Source: Tubulanus polymorphus (Eukaryota > Nemertea > Palaeonemertea > Tubulaniformes > Tubulanidae). Taken from it: a stretch of DNA of 64,000 nt. Under the pieces are notes generated by a model that saw nothing but the letters and a program-made list of their open reading frames with translations, was not told the DNA's origin and searched no databases. Below, in pieces: positions 44,484-55,563 of the stretch (position 1 is the stretch's first letter; each line of letters opens with the position of its first letter). Both the position numbers and the translations under genes were made by a program. The stretch is taken from assembly GCF_964204645.1 (NCBI RefSeq), contig NC_134025.1:13523001-13587000 (forward strand), read 5' to 3'.

Positions 44484-44690
44484 TGTGGCCTATTGGATAG
44501 TGTGTTCACACGTTAATCGATCACTCGATAGCAAACAAGGCTTAAACAAAGCGAAGTGAGTAACTTCAGGAACCAGTTGCAATTCACACGCAATAATTTG
44601 ACCCATGCTCAAATTTGGCTCAGACATAGTACAACCTTTTTGGCATGGGCCCAAAATGCTTGTGTGATCGCAGCTACAAAAGTACAATAG
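44484..44690 (+). mobile_element. Decayed MITE of the 16,282 family
   Basis: It shares CGATCACTCGATA, AACAAAGCGAAGTGAGTAA and CCAGTTGCAATT..CACGCAAT, and ends AATGCTTGTGTGATCGCAGC. The left terminal repeat is lost. Confidence 0.7.
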
Positions 44691-45172
44691 CCTCTATACT
44701 GCAGAGAAAAAAAAAAGATCAACAGGTAAACCTACGAGTAATTATATTCCTCCAGGCTGCAGGACACACAAAGCGGATGACTTCGAACAGTGGGCTACTC
44801 TCTTTGACCACACTCATCGAATGACTACATACAGTCGGCTACCCTGGGAAAACAGCCTCAGACTACAAACAGAAGGACATACAGTCCAAAAAAGTCCTAA
44901 AGTCTACACTAAGAAGACAGATGTGGTAATGAAAGCCAACCATAACACAGAAGCACGTCCAACATGCACCATTAACATGATTGTATAACATATACTTCAT
45001 TAAAAAATTCAAGCTGTACCACTGATAGTATGTACACTTACTATTACAACCATTATCTCAGTGTGAGATCCGACTCGACAGTCCACGGTTTACCGACAAA
45101 AACATTTTAGTCACTAGCCATTTGTAACATTAGTTTTATTATAGGATATCGTTATGGTATTTATCCATAGGT
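44691..45172. other. No gene or repeat recognised
   Basis: Contains an A-rich run at about 44,708; otherwise nothing seen. Confidence 0.45.
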
Positions 45173-45511
45173 CTATCCAATAACAAAGCCCAGGTAGCTA
45201 ACTACGTCGATTTGACCTTTTTGACTAGAAAAATCCCAATTATGATTATTCTTGCCAAACGACAAACTTCGCTTGTACAGATCTTGCTGAATTATAAATC
45301 TATAAGTGGAAGGTGCACTGGATGGGCCGCCATATCTGGGAATGGTAAAAAGAGATGATCCGCTCTGCAATGTACATCTACAGTGAATCGCATTTATGAA
45401 GTGACGTTGCTGATGCAAATGTTTCCACAAGCAATTCACTGCTCTGCCAATAAACCTGCCCGATGATGAGTGTCTTGTGAAAAAAATTTGCCACCAAAAA
45501 TCAGTATTCAA
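45173..45511 (-). CDS. Hypothetical ORF or terminal exon, unknown function
   Basis: At 112 codons this is the longest open frame outside obvious repeats. The predicted peptide is of mixed composition, with two Cys near the middle (NAIHCRCTLQSG), then FTIPRYGGPSSAPSTYRFII and YKRSLSFGKNNHNWDF, ending YLGFVIG before the stop. On the minus strand a pyrimidine-rich TTTTTTTCACAAG near 45,480 could be an acceptor, which would make this a last coding exon. No domain is recognised, and the neighbours are Harbinger remnants and a short dispersed motif at about 45,548. Chance is possible. Confidence 0.22.
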   Translation of the reverse strand: MNTDFWWQIFFTRHSSSGRFIGRAVNCLWKHLHQQRHFINAIHCRCTLQSGSSLFTIPRYGGPSSAPSTYRFIIQQDLYKRSLSFGKNNHNWDFSSQKGQIDVVSYLGFVIG

Positions 45512-46364
45512 ATCAAAATGTTATTAGTTTTCAACGAAATTAAATAGACAAATATAGCAGCAAAACAGCCATAACAGATTTTCTGACCAGTCATGCCGTC
45601 TAAAATTAAAGGAATTATAGAAAACATCAGGAATATATAAGAAATATTTTATTTGTGGGATTCAAGCTTGATGTGGCACCTTCAGAAATGAAAATAAATT
45701 GCCGGGGATTCGGACCAGACATAACCAGAGAAAATGAAAGAGTATGTACTGTAATACTGTAGGTATGCAGGAGTACGGTAGACCTGAAGGGACATGCCCA
45801 TTGCAAATCGCTGGTAATATATTTCTGCCGGTGTTTCATGTCTGGCAGTAAGTAATTCTAAGTTTGAAATAGGATAGACAGTACATACAAATAATCTGTA
45901 TATTCAGAGAGACCGTTATATTCCTATCTGAATTCACCATTTCGTTAAGATGCTTTTAGTTGTCGAATCTCATCGAAAATGAGTTTTTTGTACGAAAAAA
46001 AAAAAACGGAAAACATATAATAACAATCAACAGACAAGAGGGTTTTCGCCGAAAGTCAGAAAACCCTTAACTCTTGCATGAATTTTATTCACCCAGTCAT
46101 GGTAAATGACTGGTTTCGCGGCGCTTCCCATGAGAGCTCACAGGGAACAACATACATACCACTGACTGGCAGTCACAGGTTTCAATGAAATATTCGTCAA
46201 ATTTCAAAAGTTACTTGTATCTCTCCTCAGAAATCAGTTAGTTGATGACAATATAGTTTTCACTAATGGAAATGTCTGTAATAAAGGGATTACTTTTTTG
46301 ATCTGACGTGTAGCCTAATGATGCTAACTATCGGTAAAAATCCGTATTACTCATATGCGGTCTC
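45512..46364. other. No gene; short repeats only
   Basis: The AGCAGCAAAACAGCCATAAC motif near 45,555 relates to the AGCGATAACGGGTTTTCTG motif found elsewhere. A GGGTTTTC hairpin lies at 46,039-46,067. Confidence 0.5.
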
Positions 46365-46597
46365 TAATTGGCTGAAAGTTGCACTCAGCTCCGTTGCATC
46401 ATAGCCAAGCTCAGGTCACTATGAATTGAAAGCAACACTGTCGGCCTATAGTTACAGAGGAGGGGCAACAAGCTAGATGCAGCTGGTGCCGATTCGGTAA
46501 GCGTTGGGTTGCGTAGCTTATGTCAGGTGGATATGAAGACAACTGGCAGCCAGTTACGTCAATATCTGTTGTGTCAGGGCCTGACACAAGCCAGCCT
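46365..46597 (+). mobile_element. Harbinger-type MITE, family A copy 6, old
   Basis: A strongly diverged copy: AATTGGCTGAAAGTTGCACT, AGCTCCGTTGCATCAT and ACACAAGCCAGCCT at the right end (46,597), followed by GTAA. Confidence 0.6.
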
Positions 46598-47432
46598 GTA
46601 AGTTACATTTTGATACTAAATGCTTATGCATACAGTTGATGATCTGATGATGTCATCAAGTGAGTGAAGGCATAATTTCTCTTTAGGCAAGTTAAAAAAC
46701 ATACAACAACTATATTATCCAAAAGATCTGTAATTGTCAAACGTTAAAATTCCTGATAACTGATTACTGAAAATGGGAATATCAAGTAGTTAATCAGTAT
46801 CAGTCTCCATGATGCACTTGCTAAGCTGATGCCATCAACAAGTCTGCATGGAACAACCCTTTGTTTACATAGTCATAAGTTTTTAGCAGTTTCATTGTGC
46901 CTGGTATTATAGCTGGTCCTTAGTTTTTCAGTACTAGTAGTTGAGCATTATTCTATCACACACATTGATTCAAAAGTTGATGCTTATTTCTTATATGTGA
47001 CTGAATAAATATGTGGTCAAGGTTAAATTCTCAAAATGACTGCAATATTCATGTTTCCTTTCATACAATGAAAGTATTTAAGTAGATATTTACTCGAAAG
47101 AGATCGTGTGTATGATATGGGTATGGATATTTCTAGCAATGCGTGTCATCAGAGAGAACTATGGGCATGATTGCAAATAATTGAAGCATGATGACTCTAA
47201 CATCAAGCTGAAGACGTCTTACTGATCTAAAAGCTTTTTCCTCTTGTAGCGAAAAGTGTAACAGTTAACCAAAAAGAGGAAACATTTGTCTGTGAACTTA
47301 TCTCATTCGCCGTGCATAACACTCTCTATCAAAACTGGTCAATGCGCATTGTGAATATCAAAACACGTCTTATTTGATATCAGCTACAAGATTTACCTAA
47401 ATCTCATATCCAAAGTTATTACATTAGCCGCA
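46598..47432. other. No gene or repeat recognised
   Basis: AT-rich non-coding sequence. Confidence 0.5.
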
Positions 47433-47712
47433 ATCACATGAATGTTTAACCTGGGCCAAATTTGGCCTATGTCAAAATGGTCTCACCAATGCCAAGTAGG
47501 ACTGCGCCTTGACATGAGCGATGTCATACCAGGTCAGTGCTGATGCTTACCAGTTCTGGAGGCGACTCATTTGTCACACAGCATGGTCTTGATGGCATTT
47601 TAGTAGTGAATGAGTGATATATTTGTGAATGCACTCTCTAATTAGGCATGCGCCAAATTTGACTTGGTCTATCGTACTCCAGGCCAGTTTGACCAAGGCC
47701 AAATTGTGGCTA
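47433..47712 (+). mobile_element. Distant relative of the 16,282 MITE
   Basis: It opens AGCCGCAATCACATGAATG and closes CCAAATTGTGGCT, with GGGCCAAATTTGGCC words inside. The ends are only partly inverted. Confidence 0.4.
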
Positions 47713-48067
47713 TTATTTCATTATCCAAGTTAATATCCGAGACAATTTTCTGATATTTGTTAGGAGTGGAGGCCTTAACAGAACAGGATTGAGTATTGGA
47801 TCTGGCATCGATCCGTGCATGGAAAATGTACATATAGGCCACTGAGGATCCATAAATCAGTTTGAATTGGATGGCTGAAATCGGTGGGTACCACAGTGGT
47901 CAGAATTTAATCTGCTTACGTGTCGAGGATCTATATAATCCTATAAGTGGGTCTCATATGATGTTCACACAATTATCAATGCTCCAATGAATTTCAAATT
48001 AGATCATCCTTATAGGAAATAAACACCACCGGTCTAGACAAAATCGATACCGAATACCAGGAATTTA

Positions 48068-48343
48068 ATGACACTATCTCCAATGACACTATCTCCAAAT
48101 TGTGATTATTGCTGCAGGGACATATCCGATGACATAAATATGCTACCTGAACAGCCAACACCATTAACTGGCTTAAGTGGAATCAAAATTAGGCTTATTA
48201 TAAGCTTTCACTGCATATCAGATGACAGGTTTGAGATGACAGAAGCGCAACAGGAATCGAGGAACTTTAATGATGTGAGTTTAGCTCAAAATGAGAATTG
48301 TAATTTAATGTTATCAATAAAAATCTATAGCTCCGGAGATTGA
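48068..48343 (+). CDS. Hypothetical ORF, unknown function
   Basis: A 91-codon frame starting in a 15-bp direct repeat (AATGACACTATCTCC twice). It then has a Cys pair (NCDYCCRDISDDI), a Pro/Thr/Gly segment (PEQPTPLTGLSG) and an acidic/polar tail. No membrane segment, signal or recognised domain. A minus-strand SINE lies just downstream. Evidence for coding is weak. Confidence 0.15.
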   Translation: MTLSPMTLSPNCDYCCRDISDDINMLPEQPTPLTGLSGIKIRLIISFHCISDDRFEMTEAQQESRNFNDVSLAQNENCNLMLSIKIYSSGD

Positions 48344-48444
48344 TGCACAAGATGAAATGGTTCCAAATATCATTCAGGAATCATTCGAAGTACCAGCCTC
48401 TTTGAAGTAGACAAAATACTTCTTCTAAGCTTTGGGTATAAACC

Positions 48445-48709
48445 TGTTCAATGCAATGCAATTATCTTGACTTAGATAATACAAAGGGGTTACGAGTCCA
48501 TAGACTGATGAAGTTTTTTTTAACACCCTCAACCTGCTAAGCGCCACGCAGGGCATTATAAGCGGGTCGATGTTTCTTTTTCCCAATGGTAAGAGACCAG
48601 AGAAGAACATTATAATAAGAAACTCTGTTGCCACCAGGGTTTGAACCAATAAACCCTGGATTGATGAGACCAGTGCCAGCGGCTTAAACCACTCGGCCAC
48701 TGCGCCTCT
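48445..48709 (-). mobile_element. tRNA-derived SINE
   Basis: On the minus strand the head reads GAGGCGCAGTGGCCGAGTGG (box A TGGCCGAGTGG at 48,689-48,699). Box B GGTTCAAACCC lies at 48,637-48,647. Both match internal RNA polymerase III promoters, and the GTGGCCGAGTGGTT start is that of a Ser/Leu-type tRNA with a long variable arm. The anticodon stem-loop is degenerate, so this is not a functional tRNA. A body of about 170 bp follows, ending near an ATTGCATTGCATTG tail at about 48,448. The partner LINE is not identified. Confidence 0.75.
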
Positions 48710-48769
48710 CAATGAAGTAAGCAGAACTATTAATGATTTTTCAAAGATTTAACTCAAGACAAGTTATAA

Positions 48770-49400
48770 TGAACAACCCCAAGGGGCACTTCAGCTAGTT
48801 TGTAGTATTCACTTTCCATGAAATGATGCAATTTGTTGGTTATAAAATATACCTGCCACTTCAAAATAATTTACACAGTACAGTCGTGTAACACAGGAAG
48901 GCAGATGGCAGAAACAAATAATTCATATCAATTTCTTTTACCATCATCTGATTGATCTGAATAGGGAATGAAATAAAATTGGATTTGATGTCTTTGTTGA
49001 ATAAGATTCAAAGTTAAATGAAATAAAATTGAATTGAAATATGTTTTGCGCCAAATGAAATTTGATACAATTTGCAATTCAAGTGTGATGCTAATAAACA
49101 TTTCAAGGTCATCCATGCCTGGCAATATTTAAGAAAAGCTATTTTCCCCAACCCTTAAACGATTGAAGTCCTCCCAAGAATAAAATCAACTAAAGATTCC
49201 TCAGGCATTGAACTCATAACACAAATCATAAATAATTCTAATCATAAAATGACAGCTGGAAAAAAATAGTAGACAATAACATGCCTATACACGTGAACAC
49301 TGCTAACAGCAGCTAAAGGCTTTTTGAAACTAATGTTTTTGCATTTAGATTGTAGTTTTTATTTGAGTGAAATTTAAGTTATGTATGTGGAAAGACTACC
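48770..49400 (+). repeat. Family E repeat, copy 1
   Basis: Collinear with 49,770-50,460: AGGGGCACT, TGATGCAATTTGTTGG, TCGTGTAACACAGG, AAATTGGATTTGATGTC, TTCAAGGTCATCCAT, AGAAAAGCTATTTTCCC, ACGTGAACACTGCT, AGCTAAAGGCTTTTTGAAA. It is more diverged than the later copies. Confidence 0.7.
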
Positions 49401-49769
49401 GATTCAATACCGGCATTTAGAAATTCCATCAATGTCAATACCCATAGGAAATGTAATTTTCTGTGAACTCACACTCAATGATCACATGCAAAAAGCTTGA
49501 TTTATTGCTGCTAATAAGATCATTGAAAAATCTGATTGCTTATTTTGTTCTGTATCAGCAGTGATCTGTGGATGCTTCAGGTTTCCCTGATTAGTTCACT
49601 CAAGAGCTCAGACTCTATCTCTCTGGTGCACGCATACGCCTGTAAATTTCTATGATGAGAATGAATTCATCAAAGCATTTACACGCGATATTTTAAAACT
49701 TCAAACTACCACACAAATCTGAAGCAAATAAACGTGGCACACAAGCTCAGATTGCGCTCACAGGAAATG

Positions 49770-50667
49770 AACAAGAGCTCAGGGGGCACTATGACCAGCC
49801 TGTCAGCTTTTCATAAAATGGCAAATGATGCATTCTGTGGGTTAAATTTGTCCTACACTCCCAGCTCATAGACAAGTCAATCCCAGGCTAATAATTTACA
49901 CAATTCAATCGTGTTTTCATAAGTAGCACAGTCACAGACAGCAACTGGAGCTGGCAGGAACAAATACCTCAGATAAATCTTTTCCCTTAGTCTTATTGAT
50001 TTGAATGCGGAATAGAATTAAATTTTCTGAAATTTGCCCAATAAAACAAAATTGAATTGGATTTGCTGTTTTACCTTGTTCAATAAAATAAAATTGAATT
50101 GGATTTGATATTTTTTTGCAATAAAATTTGATTGAATTTGCAGTTTGAGCACAAGGCTAATTAGCATATCAAGGTCATCCATATGATTTGAGAAAAAGCT
50201 ATTTTTCCCGCACAATTGTCAATGATATTTTCTGTAGTGCAAATAAAAATATTCCTCCCAAAAACCAAATCAACTTAAGATTTCACAGAAATCGATATTG
50301 AAATACAATTTTAGATCTTAAAATAAAACCCGGAAGTAAAACGGTAGACAATACCGCCGGTTCACGTGAACTTCTGCTGATTCCTGCGGCTAAGCCAATC
50401 ATAGAGGAGTCTTTGCTTTCTGCTTGGCTTTTTAAAACAGATATTTTTGCGATCAGATTTTCGCGAAAAAGCTCATATAAATTTTAACGAGGCCCTCTTT
50501 CAAAATTCAGCTTCATAGGGATTGGAGAATGGATAATGCTCTAATGAATGATTTGTATGAATATATGCTCAGTTGCACAGTCAAAGAGCCTTTACTCTGG
50601 AAACCATGTCATTTAAATTAGCTCCATTTGTATAGTAATAGGCTCAGCCTACGGCTGGCCTAAAAAT
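49770..50667 (+). repeat. Family E repeat, copy 2
   Basis: It lies in tandem with copy 1 at ~1 kb spacing. From 50,245 to 50,667 it is nearly identical to 62,838-63,216. It contains GCCAATCATAGAGG and TTGGCTTTTTAAA, that is, opposed CCAAT-type boxes beside a TATA-like AT stretch. It ends in the small dyad CAGCCTACGGCTG. Confidence 0.8.
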
Positions 50668-50883
50668 GTGTATGTCAAGATCTTCAGTTGAGGCTACTAA
50701 ATCTGCTCATCTCTTGAAGAGAATTTGAACAGAATCAATTTTATATTTGTCTTAACCAGTTTTAGAACAAAAACAAAGCACTATTAGTGATGCCTTTCAT
50801 GCCTCAAAACACCAAACATTACTCGAAAAAAAAGTGTAATAGTCACAATACAACCAAACAAGAAAATTAATTTAAAAAAATTA

Positions 50884-52026
50884 TTTGTCGCCTGCGAAAA
50901 AAATGTAGAATTTCTGGGATAAGCTAATGTGGAATTGCAAATTTGAAATCGAAGTTTTAATTTGGGGAATGATGAGATTTGGCGATTGGGCAGATGATAC
51001 AGGTCTTCGACTCTAGTAGTGGTTTAATTTTTGTTTATTGAAAATTCTATAATTGATCGCAAACTTGCAACCGACTTCATTTACTGATGCCTCTAAGCTT
51101 GTCTGCAACTTCATTGCCTCCTTGATGTCTACTTCATCATGACTTCGAGCATATCGTGTGGCCTAGCCAGCCGACCCGGTCCCCGGGCCCGGGCCCGGGC
51201 CACGGGTCTGGCTGTCACTCGATATCCTAGAGTCTTGAGTCTGGGTTGAAGTAGACATTGTCATTTAAAATAACATGTTTATGTTGTTCTGTATGAATTA
51301 CCCGTGTGTCATGTATGTTGTATTTTCTTATTTTAAAATTTGTATTTATTGAATTTGGGAATTTTATCCCGGAATTTCAATGTTATAAGGATCAATAAAG
51401 AATTGAATTGAATTGTCACCTAATACACATGCCATCAGAGGACGCGGAGCCGTATATGACAGCTATGCTATTATAAATCGCTAATCTCACAAAACCTGCA
51501 TACTCCTAATATCGAACATATTTTCTAAAACATTTGAATATTGAAATTATATGTTTACACATTTTCATATTGACCGCTTGTAGCCGCTGATGAAATTCAC
51601 GCCGGCCCTATACACATCGTAGATAGCTTCATCATTCCACCAGCATCCCCACGTCAGGGTCTGACTTTTATATCAGACTTCCGCATCGTGTATACATCCG
51701 CCATTTAACCGAATAATCCGATTTACTTATCATTTCGATTTATGCCTGCCGCTTCTGATATAATCATACATCCTTTACTATTACAAGACGTCTTCAAATG
51801 ATATTCAATGCAATATAACATTTCGACACATTCAAATATAGGTCATTATATAATCACAGGAAGCCATTCTACATCTATATCAATAATATTTTGCCAAATA
51901 GCTTGTTTGTGTACACATAGACCTGTGACGTTTTGCACATCGATTTACGGGTGTTGTTTGTAAAATGACGCTGAATGGTTAACATTGTTTAGGTTTCATA
52001 ATGGTAACGTTTTATAAGGCGTCAAA
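50884..52026 (+). mobile_element. Family B element, copy 3
   Basis: Ends TTTGTCGCCT (one mismatch) and AGGCGTCAAA (52,017-52,026). It is close to copy 2 throughout, including GTCACCTAATACACATGCCA and TATATCAGACTTCCGCATCG. Its GC tract is one CCCGGG unit longer than in copy 2. Confidence 0.8.
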
Positions 52027-53019
52027 AAAGATGGAACTTCTCAGGTGTGTTGACATTATCAAACATTCCCCCATGTGGAGTCCCAGCTGGCCATGTATCA
52101 ACAGGATCAAGAAGTACCAGAAAAATACACCAGTATATTATTGAAATACATGTCATTTACAAACACTGCAATGCAGCTGAAATAGCTATCACAATTAGTA
52201 AGGGAGGTTTTACCTTGGCAACTTAACCTCAAGAATTAATTGAGTTAACCAGCAGGTAAGAGCTCACTGATCTATAAAACTGGGCCCTTGAAGACCACAA
52301 GAACAGACATGGCAATAGTAATAATTTGAGTCCATTGTGTTTAAAAAGCCTACATCATCACATAAATGCAAAATCTAAATGCAAATGCTAAATGTAACAT
52401 GAAGCAGCTCTCAACTTATCTGGTGGCAACTGCAAAATAATGCTTGCGTTGGTTTACAGGCATATTTTGAATGGCATCTGCAACAGCAAAATCTTATGTT
52501 ACCGAAAGAATTCTTTTTATATAAGGAAACAAACAACTAACTGAATTAAAGAGGTAGAATTTCATAAATATGTGGCCGCAAAGCAGCGATAATAGGTTTT
52601 CTGCCTGACAACATCGTACAAACTAAAGGTAATTATTGAAATGAAAAAGATTGTTTATAGTCGAACCTGATTTGCACAACTACGTTAACATAATGTGTCA
52701 CAATGTGACCCTTAGAATTAATTTTGAAATCACAGGTTTCGAACAGGCACTATATACTCACTGAAATTTAATTTGAATTGACGAGTATCAACTTACTTGC
52801 GCACTCCATTAAGGTCTATAGAAAAATATTAAAAATTAAATCTTTAGGTGTCAAGGTGTAGTTTGTATTTTGAAATTGTCAAGATCGGTGTCCAATAATA
52901 GATATTTAGCTTCAACATTTTTAGCACTAACCTACACATGATAAAATATCAACAATAAAATAATAGCAAAATCTTGTTGGCCCAGTTACAAGCTATTTTA
53001 TCTACGCGTGTCAAAACGC
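52027..53019. other. No gene; one short motif
   Basis: GCAAAGCAGCGATAATAGGT near 52,573 is the dispersed motif of repeat G and composite K. Nothing else recognised. Confidence 0.45.
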
Positions 53020-53117
53020 GATCTGAACGCTCACCAAAATTTGGCCCGGTCTAAATTTGGAGCATGTACGGACCCATTTAGACCGGTCTAACTAGTTGTC
53101 GTGTGAACGCGGCTAGT
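53020..53117 (+). mobile_element. Fragment of the GACCGGTC MITE family
   Basis: GACCGGTCTAACTAGTTGTC then GTGTGAACGCGGCT, matching the end at about 19,160. Upstream words GGCCCGGTCTAAATTTGG and GGACCCATTTAGACC are of the same style. Confidence 0.55.
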
Positions 53118-53419
53118 TGTTTCAGGTAAAAAGGGTTAGTGTGATCCCAGTTTATCAATGACACTATGCAATGAGGTATGCAATGAGGTCCAATGAAAAA
53201 TTGCATACGTTTAGCCTGGTGTATTAACCAATTTGTTCAGCAAGTAACGGAATATTCAAATATGGAGGGCTGCCTCCTGTCATCCTATCTAAATTGTTTT
53301 ATCAATTTCCATTAAAGAAAAGTACAGTAGTTTCAGTAGCTTCTAAATACAGAAGAATCTGCCCAAAGCGGTACAGTTGATCAAAATATCATCTTTCTAT
53401 CGAATTATGTGGTTACCAG

Positions 53420-53575
53420 TTTGCGCGTTAAAAGTTTGTTTTTGCGCGGTAATATTTGTTTTTGCGACGTAAAACAAATATTTGAAAACGAAATAATCCG
53501 TTTTTGAACTTTTAGCGCGCAAAAACGGATTATTTTGTTTTTGCACGTAATATTTGTTTTTGCGCGTTTTCGTGG
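53420..53575. repeat. TTTTTGCGCG short-period repeat
   Basis: GTTTTTGCGCGGTAATATTT, GTTTTTGCGACGTAAAACAA and GTTTTTGCACGTAATATTTG alternate with inverted segments around 53,490-53,535 (AATAATCCGTTTTTG against CAAAAACGGATTATT), so part of it can form a hairpin. Confidence 0.75.
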
Positions 53576-54240
53576 AGGACAAAAAAAAATTTTTTTACAT
53601 GTCCCGAATCAGCCACCATACATTCCTAATTTCTTTGTATTTAATACGATCAGATCATGTTTGCTTCTTTACACAATATACCAGACATAAGTTTTTCAAT
53701 AGACTGGACATTTCATGTTTCTTTTCCTCCGTTTTGCTTCACAATCGTGATGCACTATAAAAACTATGGCCAATTCTAGGTCATGATTTTGTAGTAGTAG
53801 TAACATGGGGCCTAATATGAATCGTCAACAAAGATAGGAAATCAATAGTATTGTATAAATACAGTATTGCAAATGAAGAGCGGTTACAGTTTAGGTGCAG
53901 AATGAACGGTTATGAAGTCAATAAGACAGATTACTGAATGGAGCGATACGGGAATAGGCGATATTCATGTATCGAAAAACCATAGCAAACGGAAATCTTT
54001 TTTTCATTTTACTGAGTTGAACCGGATAGACCGATACTGGTTTAGACGGAGACTACAGTACTAAGTTAACCAAAATATCATCAGGTTGATCTAAGCAACT
54101 TTACTCAAAATAGCATCATTTCCACGACAAAGACACCTCCTGGCGACGAAGCAGGGGTTTGATTTTGAAATCAGTCAAGCACAAATGATGAGTGATGAGA
54201 TGGATGGTTGGTCGAATTTACAAAATTCTTGTTTGAATGG
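53576..54240. other. No gene recognised
   Basis: AT-rich; unsupported short frames. Confidence 0.45.
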
Positions 54241-54713
54241 AGGGTGTTTGAATTTCACTGAATCACTGCATCACTGAAGTCCTGAATTTTATGTTAATTA
54301 TAATCATTTTTTATTTCACAGATTTTTTCAAATAATTGTAAAATAAACAATGTATAATGAATGATAAACCACATTGATTCAATTGAATTTTCGGTAAGCG
54401 GCCCTGCTAGGACCAACAAATGTTAGTTTACTTTTATTACATCCAGCAGTCAACAATTTCATTTCAATCGTTGCCCCACATTTCAATCATCACGATGTCC
54501 GTTACCGTAGTCCAACTGAATTTTTACCGGATATATGTAACAACATTTATCGTTGAATCGATCAAATAATAAATTTTCTTTGGAATATGTAAAATTTACA
54601 TGGATTCAGCATATCTAGAAATAAATTTAATGATTCAGTGAAATTAATATGATAATCAGGGTTTCAGCAATTCAGCGATTCAGTGATTCAGCTTCATAAG
54701 TTTGAACACCCCT
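54241..54713. mobile_element. 473-bp hAT-like MITE with GAATGG target duplication
   Basis: GAATGG is duplicated at 54,235-54,240 and 54,714-54,719. The termini are AGGGTGTTTGAA and, inverted, AGGGGTGTTCAAA. Subterminal CTGAATCACTG-type words are also inverted and repeated. It is non-coding. Confidence 0.8.
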
Positions 54714-54812
54714 GAATGGAAGCATTACTTGAAAATTTCAACAAAATAATCATCCATCCAGTCCGAACCGGTAAGTTATTCAGTGGTTTATTTTCAGCTA
54801 TAGGACACCTAA

Positions 54813-55324
54813 AGGGGGGCTCAGATCGACCTTACGACACGACTCAACTGGTCACCGACTGGTTTTCTGGCGACTACCGCTGATCGTCGCACGATTTCCG
54901 TCGCCGATTCTAGTCTATCTGAGTCTAGCTACGACTGTCGTGCGACAGTTTTTCACGATCGGCGACTGAATCGCAGGAGTTGAATATGTTCTACTTCTAC
55001 GATTCGACGAACCAGTCGCCGACTCGTCGTCGTCGATGTGCGTGTTTCTGCGATGAGTTGCCGACTCCACTTCAGCCAATCAGAGTGGCGGATCAAAAAT
55101 TAACATGGCGACCTCATGGACCGCCAAATATGAAGGAAAGCTCATTGTTATTGTGGGAAGAGAAACAATAGCCTGCTGCTGCCTTTCCACGACATTTTTG
55201 CATGTTGATAAAAACCTTTGATGAATAACCTGAAATTATGTTATTATCACTGAACTCGATCTGAGTACATCTACAATAGTCGCCGACAGTTGAGTCGCGT
55301 CGTAAGGTCGATCTGAGCCCGGCT
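54813..55324 (+). mobile_element. Harbinger-like MITE with GGGCTCAGATCG termini
   Basis: The left GGGCTCAGATCGACCTTACG is matched by the inverted right end (CGTAAGGTCGATCTGAGCCC). The flanks TAA and TAG agree with a 3-bp target with one change. The subterminal CGACTCAACTG core is shared with the 17,529 element and, in related form, family A. The interior carries a short MADF-like start (separate entry). Confidence 0.75.
55105..55170 (+). pseudogene. Possible MADF-like protein start
   Basis: ATG at 55,105 in the context AACATGG opens MATSWTAKYEGKLIVIV, then GRETIA. This aligns with the 44.1 kb fragment as WTxxxExKLxxxxxxE, the first helix of MADF domains. It then degrades into a Cys-rich run with no match. 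At this length the resemblance is suggestive only. It fits the Harbinger-like termini around it. Confidence 0.35.
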
Positions 55325-55367
55325 TAGAAAGCAGTCCGTGACTTTAAACAGAACCTATTTAACCTAA

Positions 55368-55545
55368 AGGCTGGCTTATGTCAACCTGCGACTCAAAATG
55401 ACTGGGTTTACCAGCGATTAGCAGCAACTTGCGACCTATGATAGGCCACCAGTTGCCGTTATTATCTGTTCAACGAAAGCCAGCTTACGTTGGCAACCCG
55501 ACACCTACCAACTCATCGCAAGCCGTATGTGGCTAGTTACCTGGC
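55368..55545 (+). mobile_element. Harbinger-type MITE, family A copy 7 (left end)
   Basis: TAA at 55,365-55,367 is followed by AGGCTGGCTTATGTCAACCT, then diverged ACTGGGTTTACCAGCGATTA and GGCAACCCGACACCTACC. The right part is missing. Confidence 0.7.
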
Positions 55546-55563
55546 TAGTAAGCGTCATTAGTA

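Noticed and set aside
48630-48709. Functional tRNA gene
   Set aside because: A and B boxes are good, but the anticodon stem-loop and T stem do not pair properly and a SINE-like body follows.
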